Of a stretch of 16,191 bases of DNA, positions 1 to 7,120 are shown piece by piece. The stretch's first letter is position 1. Each line of letters starts with the position of its first letter. The translations under genes and the position numbers were made by a program. The notes under the pieces are model-generated. The model worked only from the letters and a program-made list of their open reading frames with translations, ran no database searches and was not told the origin of the DNA. Source of the stretch: an uncultured Bacilli bacterium (GTDB lineage Bacteria > Bacillota_I > Bacilli_A > RF39 > UBA660); contig CAKONF010000026.1 in the NCBI GenBank assembly GCA_934097015.1, forward strand, positions 1 through 16,191, read 5' to 3'.

Positions 1-3
1 CAT
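1..3 (-). CDS. Start codon of a gene that leaves the window (partial)
   Basis: Reading the minus strand into position 1 there is GGAGGAAG, a strong ribosome binding site, 4 bases before an ATG at 3-1. An extended -10 (TGTTATAAT on the minus strand, TATAAT at 26-21) lies just upstream, between this start and the terminator of the preceding chaperonin gene. The gene therefore probably has its own promoter. Only the start codon is in the window, so no product can be named. Confidence 0.6.
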
Positions 4-28
4 ATTCTTCCTCCAATTTTATTATAAC

Positions 29-63
29 AAAAAAATGTAGACCGTTTTTTTGTGTCTACATTT
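29..63 (-). terminator. Rho-independent terminator of the chaperonin operon
   Basis: On the minus strand a perfect 10-bp stem (AAATGTAGAC / GTCTACATTT, positions 63-54 and 42-33) closes an 11-base loop and runs into a T-run (35-29). It begins a few bases after the stop codon at 67. There is no T-run in the other orientation, so it serves only the minus strand. Confidence 0.85.
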
Positions 64-66
64 ATC

Positions 67-1611
67 TTACAAGTTCATTTCATTGTAGTACCTTATCTTA
101 TTTAAATTATTTTTATATTCATTTATTATTAAATGTGATGTAGTTAGTAGCATACTTGATATACTTACTGCATTTTTTAATGCATTAATAAGCACATCTT
201 TTGGATCAATCACTAAAGTATTATCTATATTTTCATAATTTGATTTATTTATATTATATAATTTATTAAAATCACTATTTTTAATATTATCATAGATTTC
301 TTTATCGTCTAAACCAGAATTAATTAATATTTGTTTAAACGGTAAATATAATACATTATAAAATAATTTATCCATTTCATTTTCTATCTTTATTTTATCT
401 CTTAATTTAAGTAGAGCAATTCCAGCACCTGGTAATATACCTTTTGTAGATACATCAATTGCATGTAATGCATCAATATATCTCATTTTTAATTCTCTTC
501 TTTCTGTTATTGTATTAGCACCTACCAAAATATTTGCAATAGTATTAGATAACATTGATATACGTACTTCGTTAAAATTTTTATTAATATCATGATCATC
601 TATTTTAATTTCATTAATTAGATTTTCTACTTCATTATTATAATCAAAAGATAATATTACTTCTTCATTATTAATAACAATATTATTAACGTATCCTAAA
701 TCATTTAAAGTTATATAATTATTTTTAATAATTTTACTATTTGTAATAACACTTATATCTTTTAATATTTCATGTGCTTTATATCCATAAGATGGAGTTT
801 TTAAAAGACATATTTTTATTTCATTAGATAAATATAATGATACTAAATCATTAACTACATCTTCATTATAATCATCACTTATTATAACTAAACTATTATC
901 ACTTTTTATAACTTCATTCAATACACTAGCAATACTTTCTATACTATCTAACTTATTATTTATAATTAAAATATTTGGTTTATTATATTCAATACTTTGT
1001 TGTTCGTTTAAGAAATAATTGGATGCCAATACAGTTTCAAACCTATATCCATTCAAATACTCAGTACAAGATTTATTAGAATCTACTTCTTTAATATTTA
1101 TTGCATTAATATTTTTTGTTTTTAAATAAGCATCATATATATTTTTTGCAATATCATCATCGTTGCTACTAGTTAGTGCAACATTAAACAATTCTTTATC
1201 AGTAGGAATACATGATATATTTTCTAACTCACTAATTAACTTATCCAAATAATTATTTAATTTTTTCTTTAATATTATAGAATTATATCCTTCATTAATT
1301 AACTTCAAACCCTCATTAAATATTCCTTCTAATAATACTAGGGTAGTTGTAGTACCATCACCAACTATATCATTTGTTTTTATACTTGCTTCTTTAGCAA
1401 GAGTTAATATAGTATTAACAACTTCATCTTCACTTTCTATATTTTCTGCAATTGTCACACCATCATTTGTTATAAAAGGACTAAAACTAGAATGGTCTAT
1501 TATTACATTATTTCCTTTAGGACCAAGCGTTATTTTAACACTACCACATAATAAATTAATTGCATCACACATCTTTTCATATAATTCATTTCCAAATATT
1601 ACCTTTTTCAT
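67..1611 (-). CDS. groEL: GroEL-like chaperonin (divergent Cpn60)
   Basis: This 514-residue protein is a group I chaperonin subunit, an ATP-driven protein-folding ring. It shows the family's equatorial motifs: ITLGPKG at residues 27-33, TNDGVTIA with Asp50, GDGTTTT with Asp85, and DALHA with Asp380, which corresponds to the catalytic Asp398 of E. coli GroEL. PGAGIAL follows at about 394-400. The ATPase therefore looks intact, while the apical domain is poorly conserved. It is about 30 residues shorter than E. coli GroEL and lacks the C-terminal Gly-Gly-Met tail, ending in a charged, Asn-rich segment. No groES precedes it. Instead its start overlaps the stop of the DUF4130 gene by 4 bases, which implies translational coupling to a DNA-metabolism operon. 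The family assignment is firm. Whether it is the cell's only GroEL or a specialised second copy cannot be seen here. Confidence 0.9.
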   Translation of the reverse strand: MKKVIFGNELYEKMCDAINLLCGSVKITLGPKGNNVIIDHSSFSPFITNDGVTIAENIESEDEVVNTILTLAKEASIKTNDIVGDGTTTTLVLLEGIFNEGLKLINEGYNSIILKKKLNNYLDKLISELENISCIPTDKELFNVALTSSNDDDIAKNIYDAYLKTKNINAINIKEVDSNKSCTEYLNGYRFETVLASNYFLNEQQSIEYNKPNILIINNKLDSIESIASVLNEVIKSDNSLVIISDDYNEDVVNDLVSLYLSNEIKICLLKTPSYGYKAHEILKDISVITNSKIIKNNYITLNDLGYVNNIVINNEEVILSFDYNNEVENLINEIKIDDHDINKNFNEVRISMLSNTIANILVGANTITERRELKMRYIDALHAIDVSTKGILPGAGIALLKLRDKIKIENEMDKLFYNVLYLPFKQILINSGLDDKEIYDNIKNSDFNKLYNINKSNYENIDNTLVIDPKDVLINALKNAVSISSMLLTTSHLIINEYKNNLNKIRYYNEMNL

Positions 1612-2351
1612 ACTTCATCACTCATTTCTATTATATATTTCCAATATTTTTTAGGCATAAAATTCATTCTACATCTATCATTTTTTCTTTCTTTAATACC
1701 AATAGTTTTATAAAATGTAGTCCATAAATTTTCTATATCTAGTTCATTATCACTATATTTTAATTCATCAATCTTTATATTCTCTTTATTAGTTATTATA
1801 ACGTCTTTCTTATCATAAATACTTATTAAATTACGTTTATTATCTACTATTACAAAACATTCATTTTTAAGTCTTTTCTTAAAATGATTAGTAAGTAATC
1901 CAATACAATTATTAGTAGGTTCTATCTCAGCATATAATACTTTATTATTTAATTCCCTAAATCTAACAAAACCTTTTAATTTATGAGTTTCATATCCAAC
2001 GTATTTATTTATTTTAAGAGCTTCATTAACACATTTTAAATTTTTCATATACATAGTATTCTCTTTATATTTTAAACAATTTAAGTAGTAGTAAAATATT
2101 ATTAGTTCTTTATTATTTTCGTTAGACAAAAATACTTTATATATTATATTGAAATTATTAATACCAATACTTTTAATACAACAATTAATTATATTTTTAT
2201 TATCACTCAAATCTAACTTTATTATATTATCAAATAAAGTAGGATTATACATTTCATCTTTAATATTATATGGTTTTATATTATGTTCTATAAGAATATT
2301 AATTAGTTTTAAAAGTTCATAAAAATTATTATAAATATATATATTATTCAT
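1608..2351 (-). CDS. DUF4130 / TIGR03915-type putative DNA metabolism protein
   Basis: This 247-residue protein matches the family that partners the TIGR03916 radical SAM protein. Recognisable blocks are HKLKGFVRFRELNNKVLYAEIEP (about residues 123-145, quoted only as a landmark), HFKKRL, the IVDNKR segment, and a C-terminal W..FYKTIGIKERKNDRCR..FMPKKYWKY region. In other bacteria the family is sometimes fused to a uracil-DNA-glycosylase-like domain; none is present here. The start overlaps the end of the radical SAM gene by 8 bases and its end overlaps the chaperonin start by 4, so it is the middle gene of a coupled operon. The biochemical role is unknown. A link to DNA repair or modification is inferred from family naming and partnership, not shown. 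Confidence 0.8.
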   Translation of the reverse strand: MNNIYIYNNFYELLKLINILIEHNIKPYNIKDEMYNPTLFDNIIKLDLSDNKNIINCCIKSIGINNFNIIYKVFLSNENNKELIIFYYYLNCLKYKENTMYMKNLKCVNEALKINKYVGYETHKLKGFVRFRELNNKVLYAEIEPTNNCIGLLTNHFKKRLKNECFVIVDNKRNLISIYDKKDVIITNKENIKIDELKYSDNELDIENLWTTFYKTIGIKERKNDRCRMNFMPKKYWKYIIEMSDEV

Positions 2352-3558
2352 TAAATAAACTTAACTGAGTAATACTAGGTTTAATTATTTCTTTATCTTC
2401 TAAAACTAAATTAGATTCTATAAATTCTTTTTTAAATAAATCTTTATTTATAAAATATTTACCATTACATGTAATAAAGTATTTTGCTCTTTTCATAACA
2501 ACTCCCATATTTTTTAGATCTTTAAATTCTATTTTAAAGTGTCTTCTAGATGATATAATCCTTTTAGCAGACTTAACTCCAATTCCAGGTATTTTGAGTA
2601 AATCATAATATGATGCTTCATTAATTTCTTTAGGAAACAAGTCTAAGTGACTCAAAGCCCAACTTGCTTTAGGATCTACTAATATATTAAAGTTTTTATG
2701 TTCATTATCTAAAAGTGTATCAGTAGTAAATCCATAAAATCTTAATAACCAATCTGCTTGATATAATCTATGTTCTCTTTTAAGAGGAGGTAGTGATAAA
2801 GTAGGAAGTAATTTATCTTTGTTTACAGGGATATATGCAGAATAAAATACTCTTTTTAAGTTATGACTTTTATATAAATTTTCAGACCTAGTCATTATTT
2901 CATAATCACTTTCATTTGTTGCACCTATTATCATTTGAGTACTTTGTCCCGCAGGAACAAATTTTCTACTTTTATTTGATTTTATAAGATTCATAATATT
3001 TTCTATTTTATCTCCATTTTTATTAGGTGCTAAAAGTTTTAAAGAGTTGTTGCTAGGAAGTTCTATATTAGAACTCATTCTATCTACCAATAATCCCAAT
3101 TTTTTTATTAAATAATCACTAGCACCAGGTATTGCTTTAGCATGAATATATCCAGAAAAGTGATATTTACTTCTAAGCATACTTATTGTTTTAATTAATA
3201 ATTCCATAGTATAATCAGGGCTTTTTATTATTCCACTTGATAAAAATAATCCTTCTATATAATTTCTTCTATAAAAATTAATTGTTATACTACATATTTC
3301 TTCTGGAGTAAATGTAGCTCTTTTAACATTATTAGATTTTCTATTAATACAATACTTACAATCAAATATACATGAATTTGACATCAATATTTTTAACAAA
3401 GAAATACATCTTCCATCACTAGAAAATGAATGACATATACCCCCGATATTTGCATTTCCAATACCATTATCATTTTTTCTACTACTTCCACTAGAAGAAC
3501 AAGAAGCATCATATTTAGCACTGTCTGCAAGTATAGTTAACTTTTCTTTTATATCCAT
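2344..3558 (-). CDS. Radical SAM protein, TIGR03916 family (putative DNA modification/repair)
   Basis: This 404-residue protein has the radical SAM cluster motif C63-x3-C67-x2-C70 (CIFDCKYC), preceded by the family's Ser/Cys-rich block (CSSSGSSRKN from C20) and two more conserved cysteines near residues 42 and 51. Other family landmarks are TFTPEEI, YIEGLFLSSGI, GYIHAKAIPGA, PAGQSTQMIIGA and HRLYQADWLLRFYG. The C-terminal third holds a helix-hairpin-helix DNA-binding motif (LLKIPGIGVKSAKRIISSRR). The protein is therefore expected to bind a 4Fe-4S cluster, cleave S-adenosylmethionine and contact DNA; the actual substrate is not known. It is the first gene of the operon with DUF4130 and the chaperonin. 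The start follows GGTGAT and a near-consensus promoter. Length and motifs look complete. Confidence 0.9.
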   Translation of the reverse strand: MDIKEKLTILADSAKYDASCSSSGSSRKNDNGIGNANIGGICHSFSSDGRCISLLKILMSNSCIFDCKYCINRKSNNVKRATFTPEEICSITINFYRRNYIEGLFLSSGIIKSPDYTMELLIKTISMLRSKYHFSGYIHAKAIPGASDYLIKKLGLLVDRMSSNIELPSNNSLKLLAPNKNGDKIENIMNLIKSNKSRKFVPAGQSTQMIIGATNESDYEIMTRSENLYKSHNLKRVFYSAYIPVNKDKLLPTLSLPPLKREHRLYQADWLLRFYGFTTDTLLDNEHKNFNILVDPKASWALSHLDLFPKEINEASYYDLLKIPGIGVKSAKRIISSRRHFKIEFKDLKNMGVVMKRAKYFITCNGKYFINKDLFKKEFIESNLVLEDKEIIKPSITQLSLFNE

Positions 3559-3575
3559 ATCACATCACCAAATAT

Positions 3576-3604
3576 ATTATATAACAAATATTTGTTTGTG
3601 TAAA
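3576..3604 (-). promoter_or_regulatory. Sigma-A promoter of the rSAM-DUF4130-chaperonin operon
   Basis: On the minus strand TTTACA (3604-3599) is separated by exactly 17 bases from TATAAT (3581-3576), 18 bases before the start codon of the radical SAM gene. The spacing and both hexamers are close to consensus. Confidence 0.8.
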
Positions 3605-3613
3605 CAATTGTTT
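3583..3613. promoter_or_regulatory. Paired palindromes in the rSAM promoter (candidate operators)
   Basis: A perfect 14-bp palindrome AACAAATATTTGTT (3583-3596) lies entirely between the -35 and -10 boxes. A second perfect palindrome AAACAATTGTTT (3602-3613) overlaps the -35. A third arrangement, TTGTTT-GTGT-AAACAA (3592-3607), bridges them. The placement is classic for a repressor. The AAAC-N4-GTTT core loosely resembles a LexA box (GAAC-N4-GTTC), which would fit a DNA-repair operon, but AT-rich palindromes also arise by chance, so repressor identity is inference. Confidence 0.5.
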
Positions 3614-3628
3614 GTATAAAATTTTGTT

Positions 3629-3741
3629 TTTACGGATTAATCAAAATGTTTTAATATATATTTCAAAGGAGTTAGAATATGAATTTAGATTTAAAAATAA
3701 TAAAAAAATCCTCAAACGAAAAAATTTTATTGCTAGATTAG
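3629..3741 (+). other. Small ORF with good RBS, possibly a decayed gene
   Basis: AAAGGAG (3665-3671) stands 7 bases before ATG at 3679, opening a 20-codon frame (MNLDLKIIKKSSNEKILLLD) that ends at TAG 3739. The same frame continues open for 24 codons to TAA at 3814, as if one stop split a 45-codon gene. A weak promoter, TTTACG-17-TAATAT (3629-3657), is divergent from the radical SAM promoter. No homology is recognised. A 63-codon TTG-initiated frame at 3612-3803 overlaps this stretch and has no ribosome binding site. The remaining bases up to 3825 hold nothing else I can support. Confidence 0.25.
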
Positions 3742-3825
3742 AAAGAAGTAAAGATGAAATTATACAAAATATTTACAGGAAAAGGGAAATATTTAAAAAA
3801 TAAATATACTTTTTAATAATATTCA

Positions 3826-3834
3826 TGTTATACT
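3826..3834 (+). promoter_or_regulatory. Extended -10 promoter for the small exported peptide
   Basis: TGTTATACT is an extended -10 (TGn + TATACT) located 30 bases before the ATG at 3864, with no convincing -35 at 17 bases. This is the pattern expected when the extended -10 compensates. Confidence 0.45.
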
Positions 3835-3863
3835 TATAGAGTATCAGAAAATAGAGGGATGAC

Positions 3864-4028
3864 ATGACAAATAAAAAATGTATATTTGTATTATTAATAA
3901 TACTTGCATTTATTTTAAGAATAGATGTATATTCAACAAATAAAAAAAATAATAATGAAACTAATAAAAATAAAATAACAGAAAAAGACCAATCTTTAAA
4001 ATATAGTACATATAATTTTAAAGGTTAG
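3864..4028 (+). CDS. Small signal-anchored peptide, 54 residues
   Basis: AGAGGG ends 5 bases before ATG 3864. The frame encodes MTNKK followed by a hydrophobic segment (residues 6-20, CIFVLLIILAFILRI), then a polar, Asn/Lys-rich tail of about 34 residues ending at TAG 4026-4028. It looks like an exported or membrane-tethered small protein. The hydrophobic segment contains one cysteine at position 6, which is too early for a lipobox. The last 15 codons are built from the 5' arm and loop of the terminator hairpin, so coding and termination overlap. No homologue is recognised. The clean start, extended -10 and dedicated terminator argue it is a real gene. Confidence 0.5.
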   Translation: MTNKKCIFVLLIILAFILRIDVYSTNKKNNNETNKNKITEKDQSLKYSTYNFKG

Positions 4029-4037
4029 TCTTTTTTT
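3982..4037 (+). terminator. Large terminator nested in the 3' end of the small gene
   Basis: AAAAAGAC (3982-3989) pairs with GTCTTTTT (4028-4035). After one mismatch and the pairs AA/TT and T.G, CTTTAAAAT (3994-4002) pairs with ATTTTAAAG (4015-4023). The stem is about 20 bp, capped by a 12-base loop and followed by a T-run to 4037. The stop codon of the small gene (4026-4028) lies within the 3' arm. Confidence 0.75.
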
Positions 4038-4047
4038 AATTACCAAA

Positions 4048-4076
4048 TTGTCAATGCTATTTTTGTCAATTATATT
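4048..4076 (+). promoter_or_regulatory. Sigma-A promoter of the two-gene surface operon
   Basis: TTGTCA (4048-4053), a 17-base spacer, then TATATT (4071-4076). The predicted transcript would start near 4083, about 46 bases before the ATG at 4129. This promoter overlaps the longer in-frame ATG at 4048, which argues against that upstream start. Confidence 0.7.
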
Positions 4077-4128
4077 GTTTATAAAAATATTATTTAATAT
4101 AATTTTAATTATAGAAAAGGAGAATATT

Positions 4129-5415
4129 ATGAGAAAAAATAAAATATTTGGGTTTATATTAGTTTTAATATCATTTTTATTTATTACTAATGTAAAAGCA
4201 GAAAATGGAAATGAAGTAAAACTAAATTTTAAAAAAGGAATTATTCATGATGGATACGTAGAATATGAAAATATTGGTAAACTGCAATTATTTAAAGGTG
4301 ATGTTTTAGTTTCTAACATTGAAAATAATATGACTATTGATTTAAATGAAGCAGAATACAAGTTTGTAATTGAAGAAATTCCAGCTGAAGCTGAGGGTGC
4401 TACAAAACCTGGAATAGTACGATTAAGAATTAATAATTGGTATTATCCTATTACAAAATCAATTTTAGAAGAAAATAAATTTACATTTAAGTTAGAATCA
4501 AGTAAATTTAGTGGGACATTAGATGTTAAATTTGAAAGAACATCTTTGGCTATTAACACAAAAGTTGAAAATGTTTATAAAGATATAACATCAAATGGTG
4601 TAATTGATTTTACTAATAGTAAAGATTATATAATTGATTTTACTAAAGATGATGAATTAACAAAAGGATTAAAATCTTTCGTAAATTTAGATAAAACATT
4701 ATATTATACAAGATGCAATGATGGTTTAGTGGTAACAGACAATGAAAGTGAAGCTGTTATAAAGATAGTAGGAAATAAATCAGAAAATAAAGCAACGTTA
4801 ACTGTAGTAAATGTTGGAGATAAAAAAAGTGAAAATTTTAAAGGATTTCATATGCAATATACAGGTTCTGCATTGGATTTTGATGGCATGGATAATGGCA
4901 TTATAAATGAAACAAGATTTGATTATTATACTAGATGTACTTATGAATTTACATTTAAATATGCAAATGAAGAAAAAGAAATACCAAAAGAAATAACATA
5001 TAAATTTTTAGAAGGTGAAAATCAAAAATATATAATTAATGAGAGTACTAATGCTAGATTTAGAATTGATGCAGATTATAGCTTATTTCAAAATGGTGGT
5101 GAAGTATATATTGATGATATATTAGTAGATACAAATAACTATACTTCTGAAAGTGGTAGTACGATAATCACTTTTAAAAAAGATTATGTTAACAAATTAA
5201 ATGTAGGTGAACATAAATTAAAAGTATTATTTAATAATGGTGGGGTTGCAGAAAGTAAATTCACTATTAGCGAAGAAAAGAACGAAGTAAAAGAAACTAT
5301 TAAAAATCCTCAAACAGTAGATAGTATAACAACATATATTATTCTATCTATAATATCCATGGTAGGAATTGTAATAACTATAATTATTAATAATAAAAAA
5401 AGAAAAGAAAGTTAG
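4129..5415 (+). CDS. Secreted surface protein with X2-like Ig domain and NPQTVD anchor
   Basis: The start at ATG 4129 is chosen because AAAGGAG sits 7 bases upstream and the encoded N-terminus is a textbook signal peptide (MRKNK, hydrophobic 6-22, cleavage near VKA-EN). The 428-residue product has about 300 residues of beta-rich sequence with no family I recognise. A segment then resembles CBM-X2/Ig-like modules: GEVYIDDILVDTNNYT..STIITFKKDYVNKLNVGEHKLKVLF..GG. At about residue 393 a NPQTVD motif precedes a hydrophobic span and a KKRKES tail, the architecture of a sortase sorting signal or simple membrane anchor. Cys residues are rare. The gene is followed after 11 bases by a second protein with the same tail type, and the next ribosome binding site overlaps its stop (TTAGGAG). 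Function is probably adhesion or cell-wall display; this is inference. Confidence 0.8.
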   Translation: MRKNKIFGFILVLISFLFITNVKAENGNEVKLNFKKGIIHDGYVEYENIGKLQLFKGDVLVSNIENNMTIDLNEAEYKFVIEEIPAEAEGATKPGIVRLRINNWYYPITKSILEENKFTFKLESSKFSGTLDVKFERTSLAINTKVENVYKDITSNGVIDFTNSKDYIIDFTKDDELTKGLKSFVNLDKTLYYTRCNDGLVVTDNESEAVIKIVGNKSENKATLTVVNVGDKKSENFKGFHMQYTGSALDFDGMDNGIINETRFDYYTRCTYEFTFKYANEEKEIPKEITYKFLEGENQKYIINESTNARFRIDADYSLFQNGGEVYIDDILVDTNNYTSESGSTIITFKKDYVNKLNVGEHKLKVLFNNGGVAESKFTISEEKNEVKETIKNPQTVDSITTYIILSIISMVGIVITIIINNKKRKES

Positions 5416-5426
5416 GAGAAAAAAAT

Positions 5427-6824
5427 ATGAAGAAAAGTAAAATAATTATTGGTGCTGTATTAATGTTTTTATTCACAATGTGTATTTCACCATTAACAAC
5501 ATTTGCAGAAGATTTAGATTTGAACACAGCGAATATAGATATTGAGGGTGTAAAATTTAATTATAATCCAGGGGATAAGCCAGAAGCAAAAGCTTATAAA
5601 TGTGATCCATGGGATGAATTATACGATATAGAGTATGAATATTGGGAAGAGATGGAAACTAATGAAAAAGGTGAAGCTATCCCAGTAAAGTATTGGTATT
5701 CTGATGAAAATAAAAATAATGCACTTTCATCAGATAAAAAAATAATTACCTTTGAAGAAGGAAAAACTTATATGTATAGTATTTCACTTAAAGCAAGAGA
5801 TGGTAATACATTTGGAAATAATATTTCAGTAAGAGTAAATAGTACAAAAATAAATAGTATCAATGTATTTAATTCTGGAACAAGACTTTTTATAACTGCT
5901 GTAAAAACTATAAAGCCTACAAAACCAGTTCAATTAAAGCATATTGATGTTATAGAATTAAATAATGCAACAATCAGTTTTAATGTAAACGATAAGCCCG
6001 TATTTACAGGAAAAACACCTGATAAATCACCATACATATATCAGTTTGAAGGTTGGGAAACTAAAGATGGTGTTGGTATAACATCTGCTGAATTCTTTAA
6101 TCAAGGTTACGAAAAACTTATTACTAATTTTGAAAGTGGAAAAGATTATCAATATATTTTATATTTTAAAGCTGGAGAAGGATATACTTTTACAAGAAAT
6201 ACTAAATTAAAAATAAATGGTAAATATTATAATTACAGAGTATCTGATTGGGATACAGAAACAAATTTAGATGAATTTCAAACAACATGGAGAATGTACC
6301 CAGATTTAACAATAACTCCTACATCTATAAAACAACCTACTAAAGACACTGTAAAAGAAATTAAAAGTTCTAGTTCAATAAAAAGTAGTATTACGTTTGA
6401 AAAAGAAGTAAGTAAAAACTATGCTTTAAATATTAAGCAAGTTGAAGTAAGCAAGAATTTATCTGATAAAAATGTTAAGTATTTAGTAGATATAAATATA
6501 TTAGAAAATGGTCAAGTAATTAAAATTAGTGATACAAAAATGAAAATAAAAATTGCTTTACCAGAAGACTTAAAAGGATACAAAGAATATGAAATAGTTT
6601 ACATTTTAAATGATGAAATAAAAGAAACTATACCAGCAACTATTGAAGATGGGAATATAGTTTTTGAAACATCACATTTAAGTCAATATGGAATAGTTTC
6701 AAAAGAATTAACATCTAATACAAATATAGAAAATCCAAAAACTGTTGATAATATAATATACTATTTTATAATTTGTATTGTATCTTTAACATCATTAATT
6801 GTTTTAAAAAAGAAATTTAATTAA
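5427..6824 (+). CDS. Secreted surface protein with two repeat modules and NPKTVD anchor
   Basis: This 465-residue protein begins with a signal peptide (MKKSK, hydrophobic 6-22, cleavage near TFA-ED). Two related modules follow at about residues 35-150 and 170-290. Each reads roughly as beta-strand, N.NDKP/GDKP, an aromatic-rich stretch with W, then a FE.GK.Y.Y...LKA..G.TF module ending in a V.(I)N strand. Residues about 310-425 form a distinct domain with K.KI.LPEDL, an E..Y.L motif and the F(E)TSHLSQYGIV ending seen in many Bacillota surface proteins. NPKTVD at residue 436 precedes a membrane span and a KKKFN tail, matching its operon partner upstream. It is co-transcribed with that partner, 11 bases apart, with the ribosome binding site TTAGGAG. 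The role is probably an adhesin or wall protein; no enzymatic motif is visible. Confidence 0.8.
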   Translation: MKKSKIIIGAVLMFLFTMCISPLTTFAEDLDLNTANIDIEGVKFNYNPGDKPEAKAYKCDPWDELYDIEYEYWEEMETNEKGEAIPVKYWYSDENKNNALSSDKKIITFEEGKTYMYSISLKARDGNTFGNNISVRVNSTKINSINVFNSGTRLFITAVKTIKPTKPVQLKHIDVIELNNATISFNVNDKPVFTGKTPDKSPYIYQFEGWETKDGVGITSAEFFNQGYEKLITNFESGKDYQYILYFKAGEGYTFTRNTKLKINGKYYNYRVSDWDTETNLDEFQTTWRMYPDLTITPTSIKQPTKDTVKEIKSSSSIKSSITFEKEVSKNYALNIKQVEVSKNLSDKNVKYLVDINILENGQVIKISDTKMKIKIALPEDLKGYKEYEIVYILNDEIKETIPATIEDGNIVFETSHLSQYGIVSKELTSNTNIENPKTVDNIIYYFIICIVSLTSLIVLKKKFN

Positions 6825-6842
6825 ATATAAAAATTATATAAA

Positions 6843-6920
6843 ATAAAGACTTTATATTTCTTCTCTCGGCCTAGAATTTTTGCTTGAAGGACACTAATAG
6901 AAGTAAAATAAAGTTTTTTT
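6843..6920 (+). repeat. Leader-hairpin element, copy A (decayed, lacks the G tract)
   Basis: This is a diverged copy of the elements at 13567-13651 and 15533-15614. The outer stem pairs AAAGACTTTAT (6845-6855) with ATAAAGTTTTT (6908-6918), including one G.U, and is followed by T to 6920. The next stem CTTCT (6860-6864) pairs with AGAAG (6899-6903). Where the other copies carry 11-12 G, this one has AAGGACAC. Bases 6921-6947 (GTATGAAAAAATGATAAATT and beyond) match those after copy C almost base for base. Lying 20 bases after the stop of the upstream gene, it probably now serves as that operon's terminator. Confidence 0.7.
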
Positions 6921-6984
6921 GTATGAAAAAATGATAAATTATTTTATAGTTCTAAGATATAATTAACACTTTAAAACATAGTAA

Positions 6985-7062
6985 ATAACTATATTATCAA
7001 ATACACAAATAACGAATGGAGATGGAACAAAAGAAAATCCTTAAACAGTTAAATTAAGTTAG
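6985..7062 (+). pseudogene. Remnant 3' end of a TasA/DUF6273-like surface gene
   Basis: The frame ending at 7062 reads LSNTQITNGDGTKENP, then a TAA, then TVKLS and a stop. The intact gene at 13750 ends LIESGDGTSSNPYTIKLTN, so a Tyr codon has become TAA. Only about 25 codons remain, placed roughly 65 bases after the leader hairpin copy A. The 5' leader and 3' tail of a cassette are thus joined with the whole gene body missing, consistent with a large internal deletion. The rest of 6921-7120 contains no other gene. Confidence 0.65.
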
Positions 7063-7120
7063 ATATAAAATAGGTTTTTAGAACTAGTTTTTTTCATATA
7101 TTTAAATGTAGGAGGTGACT

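Noticed and set aside
67..1611. Alternative genetic code (TGA as Trp), as in mycoplasmas
   Set aside because: All genes use TGG for Trp and no conserved frame is interrupted by TGA.
3612..3803. 63-codon plus-strand ORF from a TTG start
   Set aside because: It begins inside the operator palindrome of the divergent promoter, has no ribosome binding site, and competes with the better-supported small frame at 3679. Lys/Arg-rich content is typical of a random frame in this composition.
4048..4128. N-terminal extension of the surface protein from ATG 4048
   Set aside because: The extension overlaps a near-consensus promoter, has no ribosome binding site, and would add a second hydrophobic stretch before a normal signal peptide starting at 4129.
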